From positions 682,001 to 746,000 of the forward strand of contig CBDDCC010000024.1 in assembly GCA_965225935.1 (NCBI GenBank): a stretch of 64,000 nucleotides of DNA, read 5' to 3'. Numbering within the stretch: the stretch's first letter is position 1; each line of letters begins with the position of its first letter. The notes below the pieces were generated by a model, which did not search any database, was not told the DNA's origin, and saw only the letters and a list, made by a program, of their open reading frames with translations. This document shows, in pieces, positions 43,230 to 52,149 of the stretch. This stretch comes from CALJXB01 sp965225935. Its GTDB lineage: Bacteria; Pseudomonadota; Alphaproteobacteria; Kiloniellales; JAKSDN01. Both the position numbers and the translations under genes were made by a program.

Positions 43230-44237
43230 TCAAGGCGCGGCGCTGAACAGCTGAACCAGGAGGCCGAGGGACGGCTGGCCGGTCACCGCCAGGCCGCGGT
43301 CCGCCTGGAAGGCGCGGATGGCGGCGTCGCGCTGAACTGGGTTGACCTCCTTCGAGTAGCCGAGACGGGCCAGGAGCTGATCTATGGTGCCGTAGGGCAG
43401 CCGCGCCGCCGGTCCGCCGGGCTCGGGCGCCTGGCCGCCCTGCCAGGTGTTGCCGATGCGCCGCAAGGCGTCCGCCGCCTGGGCGTTCCGCTCGCGGCGA
43501 AAGGCCGACATGGAGATGGCGGCCCCGACACGGCGGCCTTCGAGTTCGAACAGCACGACCTCCATGGCGATCACCTGGACCTGATCGCCGGCGAACAGCA
43601 GCAGCGGCGAACCCGAATCGCCGTGAAAGACGGCGCAGTCATGCAGCAGTCCGCGGCCCTCGGCGAAGCGGCCGAGGATGCGGCAGCCCGGATTGGCCGT
43701 CATGGCGTGGGAGCGGCCCCGACGATAGCCGGCCTGCATCAGTTGGTGGTTGCCGCTGAGCAGGGTCTTCAGGCTGGCCGAGTCCGGCGCCATGAGGCCC
43801 AGCCAGCCGGCGGCGTGGCCGATCGCCTGCTCCAGGGTGAGGATGGCCCAGTCGTCGGGCGCCGAGGTCGCGCTCGGCCCGGCGCGGGCATCGAAGCGCG
43901 TGGAGCGCTCGTAGCTCACGACGCCGGAGTGGATGATGAACTGGTCGCGCTGGTAGCCGGCGATGAAATGCAGCTCGTTGCTGCCCAGCCAGCGCCCCTC
44001 CACGCCGTTGTAGAGGCAGTGCGCTGCCGTCATGACGTGCCGCGGCCCGACCAGGAAGCCGGTGCAGTGGCCCGTGCCGCGGGCGTTGACCCGGCCGATG
44101 GCGCTCCAGGGATACTCCATGGCCTCGACGATGACCCGACCGTCGGTCTGGGCGAGTCCGCCGGAGCCGGCGGCCAGGAGCGACAAGGCGGCCGCGACCG
44201 GCGCGGCGAGGCGCGCGAGGGCTGCGCGGGGTCTCAC
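43230..44237 (-). CDS. Secreted trypsin-like serine protease with peptidoglycan-binding-like domain
   Basis: The frame is open far upstream, but I start at GTG 44237, which overlaps the preceding stop codon (GTGA) and begins a signal peptide (RAALARLAAPVAAALSLLAAG). The 335-residue product has an intact chymotrypsin-like triad: H73 (MTAAHCLYN), D129 (DDWAIL) and S208 (HGDSGSPLL). The final 65 residues resemble a PG_binding_1 domain (VQRDAAIRAFQADRGLAVTG). It likely acts in the periplasm or outside the cell, perhaps processing the adhesin or another envelope protein. A paralogue without the triad is encoded at 62.1-63.2 kb. Confidence 0.85.
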   Translation of the reverse strand: MRPRAALARLAAPVAAALSLLAAGSGGLAQTDGRVIVEAMEYPWSAIGRVNARGTGHCTGFLVGPRHVMTAAHCLYNGVEGRWLGSNELHFIAGYQRDQFIIHSGVVSYERSTRFDARAGPSATSAPDDWAILTLEQAIGHAAGWLGLMAPDSASLKTLLSGNHQLMQAGYRRGRSHAMTANPGCRILGRFAEGRGLLHDCAVFHGDSGSPLLLFAGDQVQVIAMEVVLFELEGRRVGAAISMSAFRRERNAQAADALRRIGNTWQGGQAPEPGGPAARLPYGTIDQLLARLGYSKEVNPVQRDAAIRAFQADRGLAVTGQPSLGLLVQLFSAAP

Positions 44238-46342
44238 GCCGCGTCGATGCCGACGATCAGCTTCTCGCCGGTCACGGATTGCACGGCCGCCCGCAAGGCG
44301 GCGACCACGTCGGGATCGTAGCGGTGCCCGTTCTCCTCCAGAACCGCCAACGCCTCGGCGGGGGCGATCCCCTGACGGTAGGCGCGGGGCTCCACCCGGG
44401 CGCAGAAGACGTCGCAGGCGCCGAGGATGCGGGCCGGCCGGGAAACGGCCTTGCCCTTCAGGCCGTCCGGATAGCCGGTGCCGTCGAGACGCTCGTGCAT
44501 CTGGCGGAGCGTGCGGGCCACGGGAAGCTCGAAGTCGATGCCTTTCAGTACCTGCTGGGCGTGGTCCACGTGGGTCTGCATCTGTGCGACCTCGTCCGCG
44601 TCGAGGCGCTCGGTCTTGTTCAGGAGGGCGCGCGGGATGGCGAGCTTGCCGATCTGGGACAGGTTGGCCGCGATCTCGACGGTGGCGCATTCCTCTGGGT
44701 CCGCGCCCAGGCGCCGGGCGGTCTCGACCGCCAACTCCGCCACCCGCTTGGAGTGGCCGGCGAGATAGGGGTCCCTGAGCTCGACGGCGCGCACCAGCGC
44801 GGTCACCGTCTGGGCGACCGCCCGCTCGCGCTTCCTCTGCGCCTCGACCAGCTCGGTCACGTCGCGGGCCACCGAGACGATGCCGCTTGCCTCGCCGTCC
44901 GCGTCCCGGAAGGGCGCCTTCGAGATCTGCAGGTGGCGCTGCCGGCGGCCGGCGAAGATCTCGTAGTCGCCGGTGACCGCTTCGCCGCTCTCGAGGGCCT
45001 GGGCATCGGAGACCTTCAGCAGGTCGGCGGTGCCTTGGCCGAAGACGGCGGCGTCGTCCCGGCCGACGATCTCGTCCGCCGGACGGTTGAGCGCCCGGGA
45101 AAAGGCCTCGTTGACGTAGCGGTAGGCGCCGTCGAGGCCCTTCAGACCGATGTGATCGGCGATCGCGCCGTTGATGGAGTCGAGCAGCCGGCGCTGCTTT
45201 TCGATGCGTGCGGCGAGGCGCTGATACTGCTCGGCGAGGGCCCGGCTGTGGCCCTCCGCCAGGCGCCACCAGAAGGCGGCGAGGGTGACCGCGACGCTGA
45301 GCACCAGCAGGATGGCGACGGCGACGACCCAGCGCTTGAAGGCGTCGAAATCCGCCTCGGCGGACGCCACCTCGACCTCCTGGAGGAGCCACCAGGGGCT
45401 GCCGGCGACCGGCGCGCCTGCGGAATAGGCCGATCCGCCGCCGTCGAGGCCCGGACGCTCGGCGAAGGGGATCGCTCCGCCCTCGATGAGGCCCACCCGG
45501 TCGAGCGGCCGGATCGGCGGGGCGGCGCCGGGCAGGACCTCGGCCAGGCCGCCGCCAGCTCGCTGGATCAGGTGCAGGCGCTCACCGGGCTCGGCGAGCG
45601 CCGGCGGACTCAGGATCTCGGCGAGACGGGCGCCCACCGGCACGGTCAGCAGCAGGACGGCGGCCGGACGGCCCTCACCGGCCTCGACCTGGGCCGGATA
45701 GACCGGCAGCAGCATGTCGGCGACCAGCCCGGCCGCCGCCGGGCGCGCGGGCCCGTACCAGGCAGCACCCTCGGCGAACAGGGTTCGGGCCGCGTCGGCC
45801 GCCGCCGGTGAGAGGGCCGGAGCGCCGGCGCTGGCGATCTGGATCTCTCCCTTGGGGCCGATCAGGTAGGCCGAGAGGAAGGGGGTCTCGCGGGCGAACT
45901 CCGTCAGCAGCTGGGCCATGTAGGGAAGCTGCAATACCAGGTCGTCGAGCCCCCCGGAGGCCGTGGCGCCGGCGGTGTCCTCCGGATTGCGCACGGCCAG
46001 TTCCGAAAGGTCGCCGCCGGCCATGGCCAGTTCCGTGGCGAACAGGCGGAAGAGCTCGCTTTCGCTGATCCGGGACGCGAGCTGGGCGTTGCCCTCGAGC
46101 CAGGCGCCGAGGACCTGGGCGCGTCCCTCGGCCAGGGCGTTGAGGCGGCGGTCGAGGGCGGTTTCCAGGTCCGCGCGCCGCTCGGCGATCAAGAGGCCCG
46201 GCACCGCGACGGCCGCCGTGGCCAGCAGCGCCAGAACGCCCAACGCCGCCAGCAGCAGCCATGGCCCCGGGCGGGGCCTGCGCGGCGGCGGCGACTCCTC
46301 CGACAGGAAGGCGAAGAGGCCGTCCTCTTCTCCGGGTTCCAT
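44234..46342 (-). CDS. Membrane sensor protein with PAS and degenerate HD-GYP domain
   Basis: The 702-residue protein has TM1 at about 28-52, a periplasmic domain of some 285 residues, TM2 at 338-358, a PAS domain at 385-500 and an HD-GYP-like domain at 515-690. HD-GYP enzymes hydrolyse c-di-GMP with a bi- or trinuclear metal site. Here the HD pair is S562-Q563 (NLSQIGK), the HH pair is M615-H616, and FDAL is FCAR, while H530, K566, H591, D644 and GTGYP remain. Catalysis is therefore doubtful. It is encoded 15 bp after the LapG-like protease, where lapD would be expected, and may be a c-di-GMP-binding inside-out signalling protein. Confidence 0.85.
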   Translation of the reverse strand: MEPGEEDGLFAFLSEESPPPRRPRPGPWLLLAALGVLALLATAAVAVPGLLIAERRADLETALDRRLNALAEGRAQVLGAWLEGNAQLASRISESELFRLFATELAMAGGDLSELAVRNPEDTAGATASGGLDDLVLQLPYMAQLLTEFARETPFLSAYLIGPKGEIQIASAGAPALSPAAADAARTLFAEGAAWYGPARPAAAGLVADMLLPVYPAQVEAGEGRPAAVLLLTVPVGARLAEILSPPALAEPGERLHLIQRAGGGLAEVLPGAAPPIRPLDRVGLIEGGAIPFAERPGLDGGGSAYSAGAPVAGSPWWLLQEVEVASAEADFDAFKRWVVAVAILLVLSVAVTLAAFWWRLAEGHSRALAEQYQRLAARIEKQRRLLDSINGAIADHIGLKGLDGAYRYVNEAFSRALNRPADEIVGRDDAAVFGQGTADLLKVSDAQALESGEAVTGDYEIFAGRRQRHLQISKAPFRDADGEASGIVSVARDVTELVEAQRKRERAVAQTVTALVRAVELRDPYLAGHSKRVAELAVETARRLGADPEECATVEIAANLSQIGKLAIPRALLNKTERLDADEVAQMQTHVDHAQQVLKGIDFELPVARTLRQMHERLDGTGYPDGLKGKAVSRPARILGACDVFCARVEPRAYRQGIAPAEALAVLEENGHRYDPDVVAALRAAVQSVTGEKLIVGIDAA

Positions 46343-46357
46343 AGGAGCCCTTCGATA

Positions 46358-47125
46358 TCAGTTGTCGGCGGCGCGCAGCGCGGTCTGCGGAATGGCGCGG
46401 GTGTGGTCCACGTGCGCCCAGCGGGTCGTTTCGTTCATGGAGTACTGTGGAAGATAGTGGCGGTAGCGACGGTGAGTCGTAATGAAATTCGAAAGACTGT
46501 CCAGGATCAAGATGTCATTGCCCTCGTAGACCGCCAGAACGGCATGGCCGATGTTGCGGATGCGGTCGAACAGCACGACGATCCGCAACTCTTCCTTGTC
46601 GAAGCCGAGCTGGCGCAGGGCGAAGTACTTGGCGATGGCGTAATCCTCGCAATCGCCGGATCGGGTCAGGAACTGGCTGGGCGGCGCCCAATACTCGCGC
46701 CGGCCGTAGACGGCGCTGTCGGACTTGTAGGGCCAGCGGTTGAAGAACTGATTGACCAGCTGCAGGGTCGCCTTGCGGTCCAGGCCCGCCGCACGCAGCT
46801 GGAGCTTGCGCCAGGACTTGAGGGCCGGACTGCCGCAGCGGCCGGGATCCCGGGTGCAGTCCGCGAAGGCGGGCGATTCCTTCGACATGGTGTCGAGGAT
46901 TCGCCGCCATTGGGGCAGGGCGCCGAGGGAGGCGCTGGTGAACTCGACCGTGCCGAAGAGGCCGTCGGCGCGAGCCCGCTGGATCTCCGACTGGATCTCC
47001 GACTGGGAGGGCGTCACCGCGAGGGTCTGTGCCAGGGTCTGCGCGCTCGCCGGGACGGCCCAGCCGGAGGCGGCGACGGCAAGGAGGCAGGACGCCCCGA
47101 GGGCGATGAGTTCGCGCCGCATCAC
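46358..47125 (-). CDS. lapG: LapG-like periplasmic cysteine protease (transglutaminase-like, BTLCP family)
   Basis: A 255-residue protein with a signal peptide (cleavage near ASA28) and a bacterial transglutaminase-like cysteine protease fold. The triad is C159 (RSGDCEDYAIAKY), H194 (IGHAVLAV) and D209 (ILDSLS), matching LapG. LapG proteases cut the N terminus of LapA-type adhesins at a di-alanine site and release them from the cell; in known systems a c-di-GMP-bound LapD holds LapG back. The giant adhesin and T1SS genes are adjacent, so the role is strongly supported. Upstream is a 207-bp gap with an AATCCCC/GGGGATT hairpin (47199-47218), possibly an internal promoter. Confidence 0.9.
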   Translation of the reverse strand: MMRRELIALGASCLLAVAASGWAVPASAQTLAQTLAVTPSQSEIQSEIQRARADGLFGTVEFTSASLGALPQWRRILDTMSKESPAFADCTRDPGRCGSPALKSWRKLQLRAAGLDRKATLQLVNQFFNRWPYKSDSAVYGRREYWAPPSQFLTRSGDCEDYAIAKYFALRQLGFDKEELRIVVLFDRIRNIGHAVLAVYEGNDILILDSLSNFITTHRRYRHYLPQYSMNETTRWAHVDHTRAIPQTALRAADN

Positions 47126-47332
47126 GCTGCTGGTTCCCGATCTTGGTAGCCCGGAGCCGGGGCGCCGGGCGGGACCAGCAGGGTCTCAAATGCGACTTAA
47201 TCCCCAGTTTCGGGGATTGGTTTAGACCTCTTAGGGTTAATCGGGAGTCCGCCGCTGCGGATCGCGAAGCGCGGCCGGCGGTCCGGGGGAGGGTTAGTGT
47301 CGGCGCACGCGAGGTTACCGCCGGTGCGGGGC

Positions 47333-48670
47333 TCAGCGTTCGCTGAGGGCTCGGTCCTTCGCCCTGAGGATCGGCTTCAGGATGTAGTCGAGCACCGACT
47401 TCTTGCCGGTCAGGATCTCCACCGTCGCCGTCATGCCCGGGATGATGGGCAGCTGATCGCCCTGGTATTGGATCGTGTTGCGGTCGGTGCGCAGATAGAC
47501 GCGGTAGAAGCGCTCGTTGCTCTGGGCGTCGTCGTCGCGGATGGTGTCGGCGCTGATCCGCTCGAGACTGGCGTGGAGACCGCCGTAGATGGAGAAGTCG
47601 TAGGCGGTGATCTTCACCGTCGCGTCCTGGCCGGGGCGCAGGAAGGCGATGTCGGCGGGGCGAATCTTGGCCTCGATCAGCAGGGTGTCGTCCAGCGGCA
47701 CGATCTCGACGATGTCCTCGCCCGGCTGGATGACGCCGCCCACGGTGTTGTGCTTGATCTCCTTGACCGCGCCGCGCACCAGCGAGCGCACTTCCGTGCG
47801 CTTGACCCGGTCGGTGCCGGCGAAGAGCGCCTCGCTGACCGACTTGAGCTCCGCCTTGATCTGGTTCAGCTCGTTGGAGACCTCGGCCTTGTTGGTGAGC
47901 ACCAGCTCCTCGATGCGCTGCTTGGCCTCGGCGGCGGCCGACTTGAGGCGCGGGATGGCCTGCTTCACCGTGGCCAGCTCGCCCTCCAGGTCGGCGATCT
48001 CGCGCTGAATGCGGATCAGGTCGAGCTTCGGCAGCACCCCCTTCTTGACCAGGGGCTCGGTGATGCCGAACTCCTCGCGGGCCAGCGACAGGCTGTCCTG
48101 GAGCTGCCGGCGGCGGGACTGCATCTCGGCCACCTCCTGGCCGCGCTGGCTCTCCTGGGACTCCAGCACCCGGATTTGCGCCGCCAGCTGGCTCCTGCGC
48201 AGGGCAAAGAGGGCCTGCTGGTCCGCGGCGGCGGTGGGCGCCTCCTGCAGGACCTCCTCCGGCATCGCCAGCTCCTCGCCGTCCAGCTCGGCCTCCAGGC
48301 GGGCCACCTTGGCCAGCAGCAGGAAGCGCTGGGACGTGGCGTCGCGGAAGCTGGCCTGGGCCACCGTGTTGTCGATTCGCACCAGGATGTCGTTGGGCTC
48401 GACGATGTCGCCCTCGCGCACCAGGATCTCCGCCAGGATGCCGCCTTCCAGGTTCTGGATGACCTGGGTCTTGCTCGAGGGCACGACGGTGCCATCGCCG
48501 CGGGTCACCTCGTCGAGCACCGCGAAATGGGCCCAGACCAAGAGCGTCGTCACGCAGATGAAGGTGGCGATGGTCATGACGTAGGCGTAGCGGTTGCCGC
48601 GCCGGCGCACCGCGGCCTCGCGGTCCGGCATGTACCTCAGGTCTTCGGAGTCGTAGAGGCTGCTGCTCAT
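47333..48670 (-). CDS. HlyD-family type I secretion membrane fusion protein (LapC-like)
   Basis: A 445-residue periplasmic adaptor with one N-terminal transmembrane segment (YAYVMTIATFICVTTLLVWAHFAVL, about residues 28-52), a barrel-sandwich part (GDGTVVPSSKTQVIQNLEGG), a long alpha-helical hairpin (about 130-290) and a C-terminal beta-barrel domain (YDFSIYGGLHASLERISADT). It joins the inner-membrane ABC transporter to TolC for export of the giant adhesin. The gene is 73 bp downstream of the ABC transporter gene. Length is normal for the family. Confidence 0.93.
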   Translation of the reverse strand: MSSSLYDSEDLRYMPDREAAVRRRGNRYAYVMTIATFICVTTLLVWAHFAVLDEVTRGDGTVVPSSKTQVIQNLEGGILAEILVREGDIVEPNDILVRIDNTVAQASFRDATSQRFLLLAKVARLEAELDGEELAMPEEVLQEAPTAAADQQALFALRRSQLAAQIRVLESQESQRGQEVAEMQSRRRQLQDSLSLAREEFGITEPLVKKGVLPKLDLIRIQREIADLEGELATVKQAIPRLKSAAAEAKQRIEELVLTNKAEVSNELNQIKAELKSVSEALFAGTDRVKRTEVRSLVRGAVKEIKHNTVGGVIQPGEDIVEIVPLDDTLLIEAKIRPADIAFLRPGQDATVKITAYDFSIYGGLHASLERISADTIRDDDAQSNERFYRVYLRTDRNTIQYQGDQLPIIPGMTATVEILTGKKSVLDYILKPILRAKDRALSER

Positions 48671-48743
48671 GACCTCGGCGCTATCCTTAGGCGCCCGGTA
48701 GAGGGTCCGGCGCGTCGCGCTCCCATGCGTGCGGCTTCGCGTC

Positions 48744-51623
48744 TCATGTCGCCCTGCGGATGTGGCCCTTCTTGAGGGCGTCCAGGACCTCGTCCTTCTG
48801 ACCGTCGGCCACCACCTTACCGCCGTCGACCACGATCAGCCGGTCGACCAGGCTGAGCAGCGACGAGCGATGGGTGATCAGCAAGAGCGTCTTGCCGTCG
48901 AGCACCTCGGTCAGGCGCTTCTTGAAGCCCGCCTCGGAGGAGTTGTCCATGCAGCTCGTCGGCTCGTCCAGGATCAGGATCGGCGGGTCCAGCAGCATGG
49001 CGCGGGCGATGGTGATGGCCTGGCGCTGGCCGCCCGAGAGGGCCATGCCGCGCTCGCCGACCTGCAGGTCGAAGCCGTGCGGGTGGGTGCGCAGGAAGTC
49101 CGTCACGCCGGCCAGGTCGGCGGCGCGCAGGATGCTCTGGTCGTCCATGTGGGGCGCGCCGAAGGTGATGTTGTCGCGCACCGAGCCGAAGAAGAGGTAG
49201 TTGTCCTGGGCGACGTAGCCGACGTTGCGGCGCAGGTCCGCGGGGTCGATCTGGCGGATGTCGGTGCCGTCCATCAGCACCGAGCCCTCGGCCGGCTCGT
49301 AGAGGCCCATGCAGAGCCGCGCGACGGTGCTCTTGCCCGAGCCGATGCGCCCCAGCACGCCGACCCTCTCGCCGGGCTTGATGCGGAACGAGAGCTGGTC
49401 GAGGGCCGCGTTCTCCTGGAAGGGATAGCGGAACGAGACCTTGTCGAAGTCGATCCGCCCGGACAGGCTCGGCCGGTGCAGGAAGGCCTTGTCGCTGGCC
49501 CGCTCGATCGGCGCCTTCATAATCACGTCGAGCGACTTCAGCGCCACCCGGGACTGCTGCAGGCGGGTCAGCATGGCGGCAATGGCGCTCAAGGGCGCGA
49601 GCGCCCGGCTGGTCAGGATGGTCGCCGCGATCAGGGCGCCGATGGTGATCTCGCCTTCGACGATCAGGTAGACGCCGAAGATCACCACCAGCACGGTGGT
49701 CATCTGGATCGAGAGCTGGGAGAAGGTGGTGGCGATGCCCGAGAGGAAGCGCGCGCGGCCCGAAGACTCGGCGGTCAGTCCCACGAAGCGCTCCCAGGCG
49801 CGCTGTACCCGGCCCTCGGCGGCGGTCGACTTGATGGTCTCGATGCCGTCGATGGTCTCCACCAGGAGGGCGTGCTTCTGGCTCGATTCCCGGTGGGTGC
49901 GCTCGATCACCTCGCGCAGCGGGAACTGGAGGATGTAGCCGACCAGGATGACGATGGGGATGACCACGAGGGGTATGAAGGCCACCGGCCCGGCGACCAG
50001 CCAGATGATGGCGACGAAGAGGAAGATGAAGGGCAGGTCGACGATCGCCACCAGGGTGCCGGAGGTGAAGAACTCCCTGAGGGACTCGAACTCGCGCAGA
50101 TTGTTCGCCAGCGCCCCGGTCGAGGGCGGCTTCTGGTCGAGGCGCATCGCCATGACCCGCTCCAGCAGGCGGCTGGCGATGATCACGTCGGCGTTCTTGC
50201 CTGCCACGTCGACGAAGTAGGTGCGCATGTTGCGCATGACGAACTCGAAGAGGAACACCGTGCCCACGCCGATGGCCAGCACCCAGAGGGTCTCCACGGC
50301 GTTGTTCGGCACCACCCGGTCATAGACGTTCATGATGAACAGCGGGCTGGCGATGGCGAATGCGTTAATCAGGATCGAGGCCAGGAAGACGTGGCTGTAG
50401 ATCGGCCAGAACTGGGCGAGGGTGCCCCAGAACCAGCGCCGCGGGTTGGAGAGGCGAATGTCCGCTGCGCGGGCGTCAAACTTGAACTCCGGGCGCAGGA
50501 AGATGGCGTGGCCCGTGTACTGGGCCTCCAGCTCCTCGATCGGCAGGGTTCGGCGGCCGCCCTCGGCGATCGCCACCTCGGCGGTCTGGCCGTCGGGAAA
50601 GCTCACCAGGACGCAGGCGTTGCTGCCCTTGAGCAGCAGGATGCAGGGCAGCGAGACCGGCAGGATGGTGTCCAGCGTCGGCCGGCGCATGACCTTGGCC
50701 GTCAGCCCGGCCCGGTCGGCCGCCCGGACCGCCAGCTCGGGCGTGAACCTCTCCGCCGCGTGGGGCAGCCCGGCCTTCAGCGCCTCCCGGGAGATCGGCC
50801 GCTCCAGGAGCCCGGCCACCAGGGAGAGGCAGGTCAGCAGGGGATCCTCGTAGTCGACCTGGGAGGGGGCGATCCGCCAGCCGGCCGGGGCCTCTTCCTC
50901 GAGCTCGAGCACATCCTCGGCGTCGATCGCCTCGGCCGCCGCCGGGTCCGGCTCGGGTTCCGAGACGGGATCGGGCCGGGGCTCTGGCATGGGGTCCGAC
51001 AGGGCCTCCGGCTGGGAGTCTGGCTGGGTTTCTGACTCGGGCTCCAGACGAAGCTCCGCTTCCGTCGCCCGCTGCCTTTCGGGCTCGGGGTCGTAAACCT
51101 CCGCCGCGCCGGGCTCCGGCTCTGTCGGCTGGTGTCTTTCGGGCTCGCGATCGTAGACCTCCGACGGGCCGGGCTCCGGTTCGTCGTAGTCGGCCTCTTC
51201 GGGGACCTCGTCGTAGACCTCTTCGGGGCGCGGCTCGCGCAGGCCCGGGCCCTCCTCGGCCCAAGCGGTCCGGGCGGCCTCGGTGCCCGCCCGGCTGCCC
51301 TGCCAGACGACCTTTTCTTCCGGCGGTGCCGCCCGCGCGGCCGGCTCGAGATCGCGCGTCTGCGGCGTCGACCGGGCCGGCTCGTCCAGCAACTGCTCCA
51401 AGGAGCCGTCGGCGGACTCCTGCCCCGGCGGTCTTCTGGACTGATAGGGCTCGAGACCGTCGGTGATGCGCGAGAAGCGGCGGCCGCCGCCGAGCTGCCT
51501 CAAGGCGGCGTTCGCCGAGGCTTCGTCGGCGGCCTCCGGCTGCCGCCGGCTGGCCATCTCCGGGGAGGATGTGGCGGAGCGGGACGGCTTCCAGAAACCG
51601 CGGGGTCTTTTGTTGGCCGCCAT
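48744..51623 (-). CDS. Type I secretion ABC transporter with C39-like domain (LapB-like)
   Basis: A 959-residue permease/ATPase. A C39-peptidase-like domain lies at about residues 265-400 (DPLLTCLSLVAGLLERP...), probably a non-cleaving substrate-docking domain as in LapB/HlyB. The six-helix ABC membrane domain is at about 410-700. The nucleotide-binding domain carries Walker A GRIGSGKST, signature LSGGQRQAITIARAM and Walker B ILILDEPTS. The first 260 residues are unusual: acidic, Pro/Glu-rich and partly repetitive (EVYDxEPERxxxTE). The gene heads the minus-strand row and exports the giant adhesin. Confidence 0.93.
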   Translation of the reverse strand: MAANKRPRGFWKPSRSATSSPEMASRRQPEAADEASANAALRQLGGGRRFSRITDGLEPYQSRRPPGQESADGSLEQLLDEPARSTPQTRDLEPAARAAPPEEKVVWQGSRAGTEAARTAWAEEGPGLREPRPEEVYDEVPEEADYDEPEPGPSEVYDREPERHQPTEPEPGAAEVYDPEPERQRATEAELRLEPESETQPDSQPEALSDPMPEPRPDPVSEPEPDPAAAEAIDAEDVLELEEEAPAGWRIAPSQVDYEDPLLTCLSLVAGLLERPISREALKAGLPHAAERFTPELAVRAADRAGLTAKVMRRPTLDTILPVSLPCILLLKGSNACVLVSFPDGQTAEVAIAEGGRRTLPIEELEAQYTGHAIFLRPEFKFDARAADIRLSNPRRWFWGTLAQFWPIYSHVFLASILINAFAIASPLFIMNVYDRVVPNNAVETLWVLAIGVGTVFLFEFVMRNMRTYFVDVAGKNADVIIASRLLERVMAMRLDQKPPSTGALANNLREFESLREFFTSGTLVAIVDLPFIFLFVAIIWLVAGPVAFIPLVVIPIVILVGYILQFPLREVIERTHRESSQKHALLVETIDGIETIKSTAAEGRVQRAWERFVGLTAESSGRARFLSGIATTFSQLSIQMTTVLVVIFGVYLIVEGEITIGALIAATILTSRALAPLSAIAAMLTRLQQSRVALKSLDVIMKAPIERASDKAFLHRPSLSGRIDFDKVSFRYPFQENAALDQLSFRIKPGERVGVLGRIGSGKSTVARLCMGLYEPAEGSVLMDGTDIRQIDPADLRRNVGYVAQDNYLFFGSVRDNITFGAPHMDDQSILRAADLAGVTDFLRTHPHGFDLQVGERGMALSGGQRQAITIARAMLLDPPILILDEPTSCMDNSSEAGFKKRLTEVLDGKTLLLITHRSSLLSLVDRLIVVDGGKVVADGQKDEVLDALKKGHIRRAT

Positions 51624-52149
51624 ATCGTACCGTCTTCGATCCGCCTTCTATGCCAGAGCGGGCGCTCGCTGTCGCCCGGTTTCGATGCGCTGCCGGACCG
51701 CCGTCGCCCGGTCCACTGCCGCGCGATCCAGATCCGCGCGATCCAGCCGTGCACACGGGGCCCGAACGGTCCTGTTCCGAAAGGCGGTTCCCCTCGACCT
51801 GATCCGACCGGAGCGAAGTCCTAACGCGATTCGGCTAACAAAATGTAACAAAATCTGTGGGGACCGCCGAAATCACAGCAGGTATATCTGTGCAATTGCC
51901 GCCTATTTCAAGCACATAGGCAAAGCAAAATGCCATGTCGTCCCCGTCCTGGACTTTCAAACAGTATTAACGCGTAGCTCTTAATATTCTCGTTGCAAAT
52001 ATGCCATACTCCTTGGACCAACGGGCCAAGTTGCGCCGCCAGCAAGACCGCGCGCGTTGACAGCTTTCCCGCCTTGGGAGTAAAAATCGAGCCTTGGCAA
52101 TTCGTTAGCTGGGGCCGTTGCTATCGGATCGCAAAGCTTAGGGGCAGAT
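51624..52149. promoter_or_regulatory. Divergent promoter region between ABC transporter and tolC genes
   Basis: The 526-bp gap separates the secretion operon (-) from tolC (+). From about 51830 to 52000 it is AT-richer than the genome (TAACAAAATGTAACAAAAT, CAGTATTAACG, AATATTCTCG), consistent with back-to-back promoters. AAAGCTTAGGGGCAGAT precedes the tolC start. No clear operator was identified and short ORFs here lack support. Confidence 0.5.

Noticed and set aside
44238..45392. Upstream extension of the trypsin-like protease frame
   Set aside because: It overlaps the HD-GYP gene in another frame and is Arg/Gly-rich; the signal peptide starts at GTG 44237.
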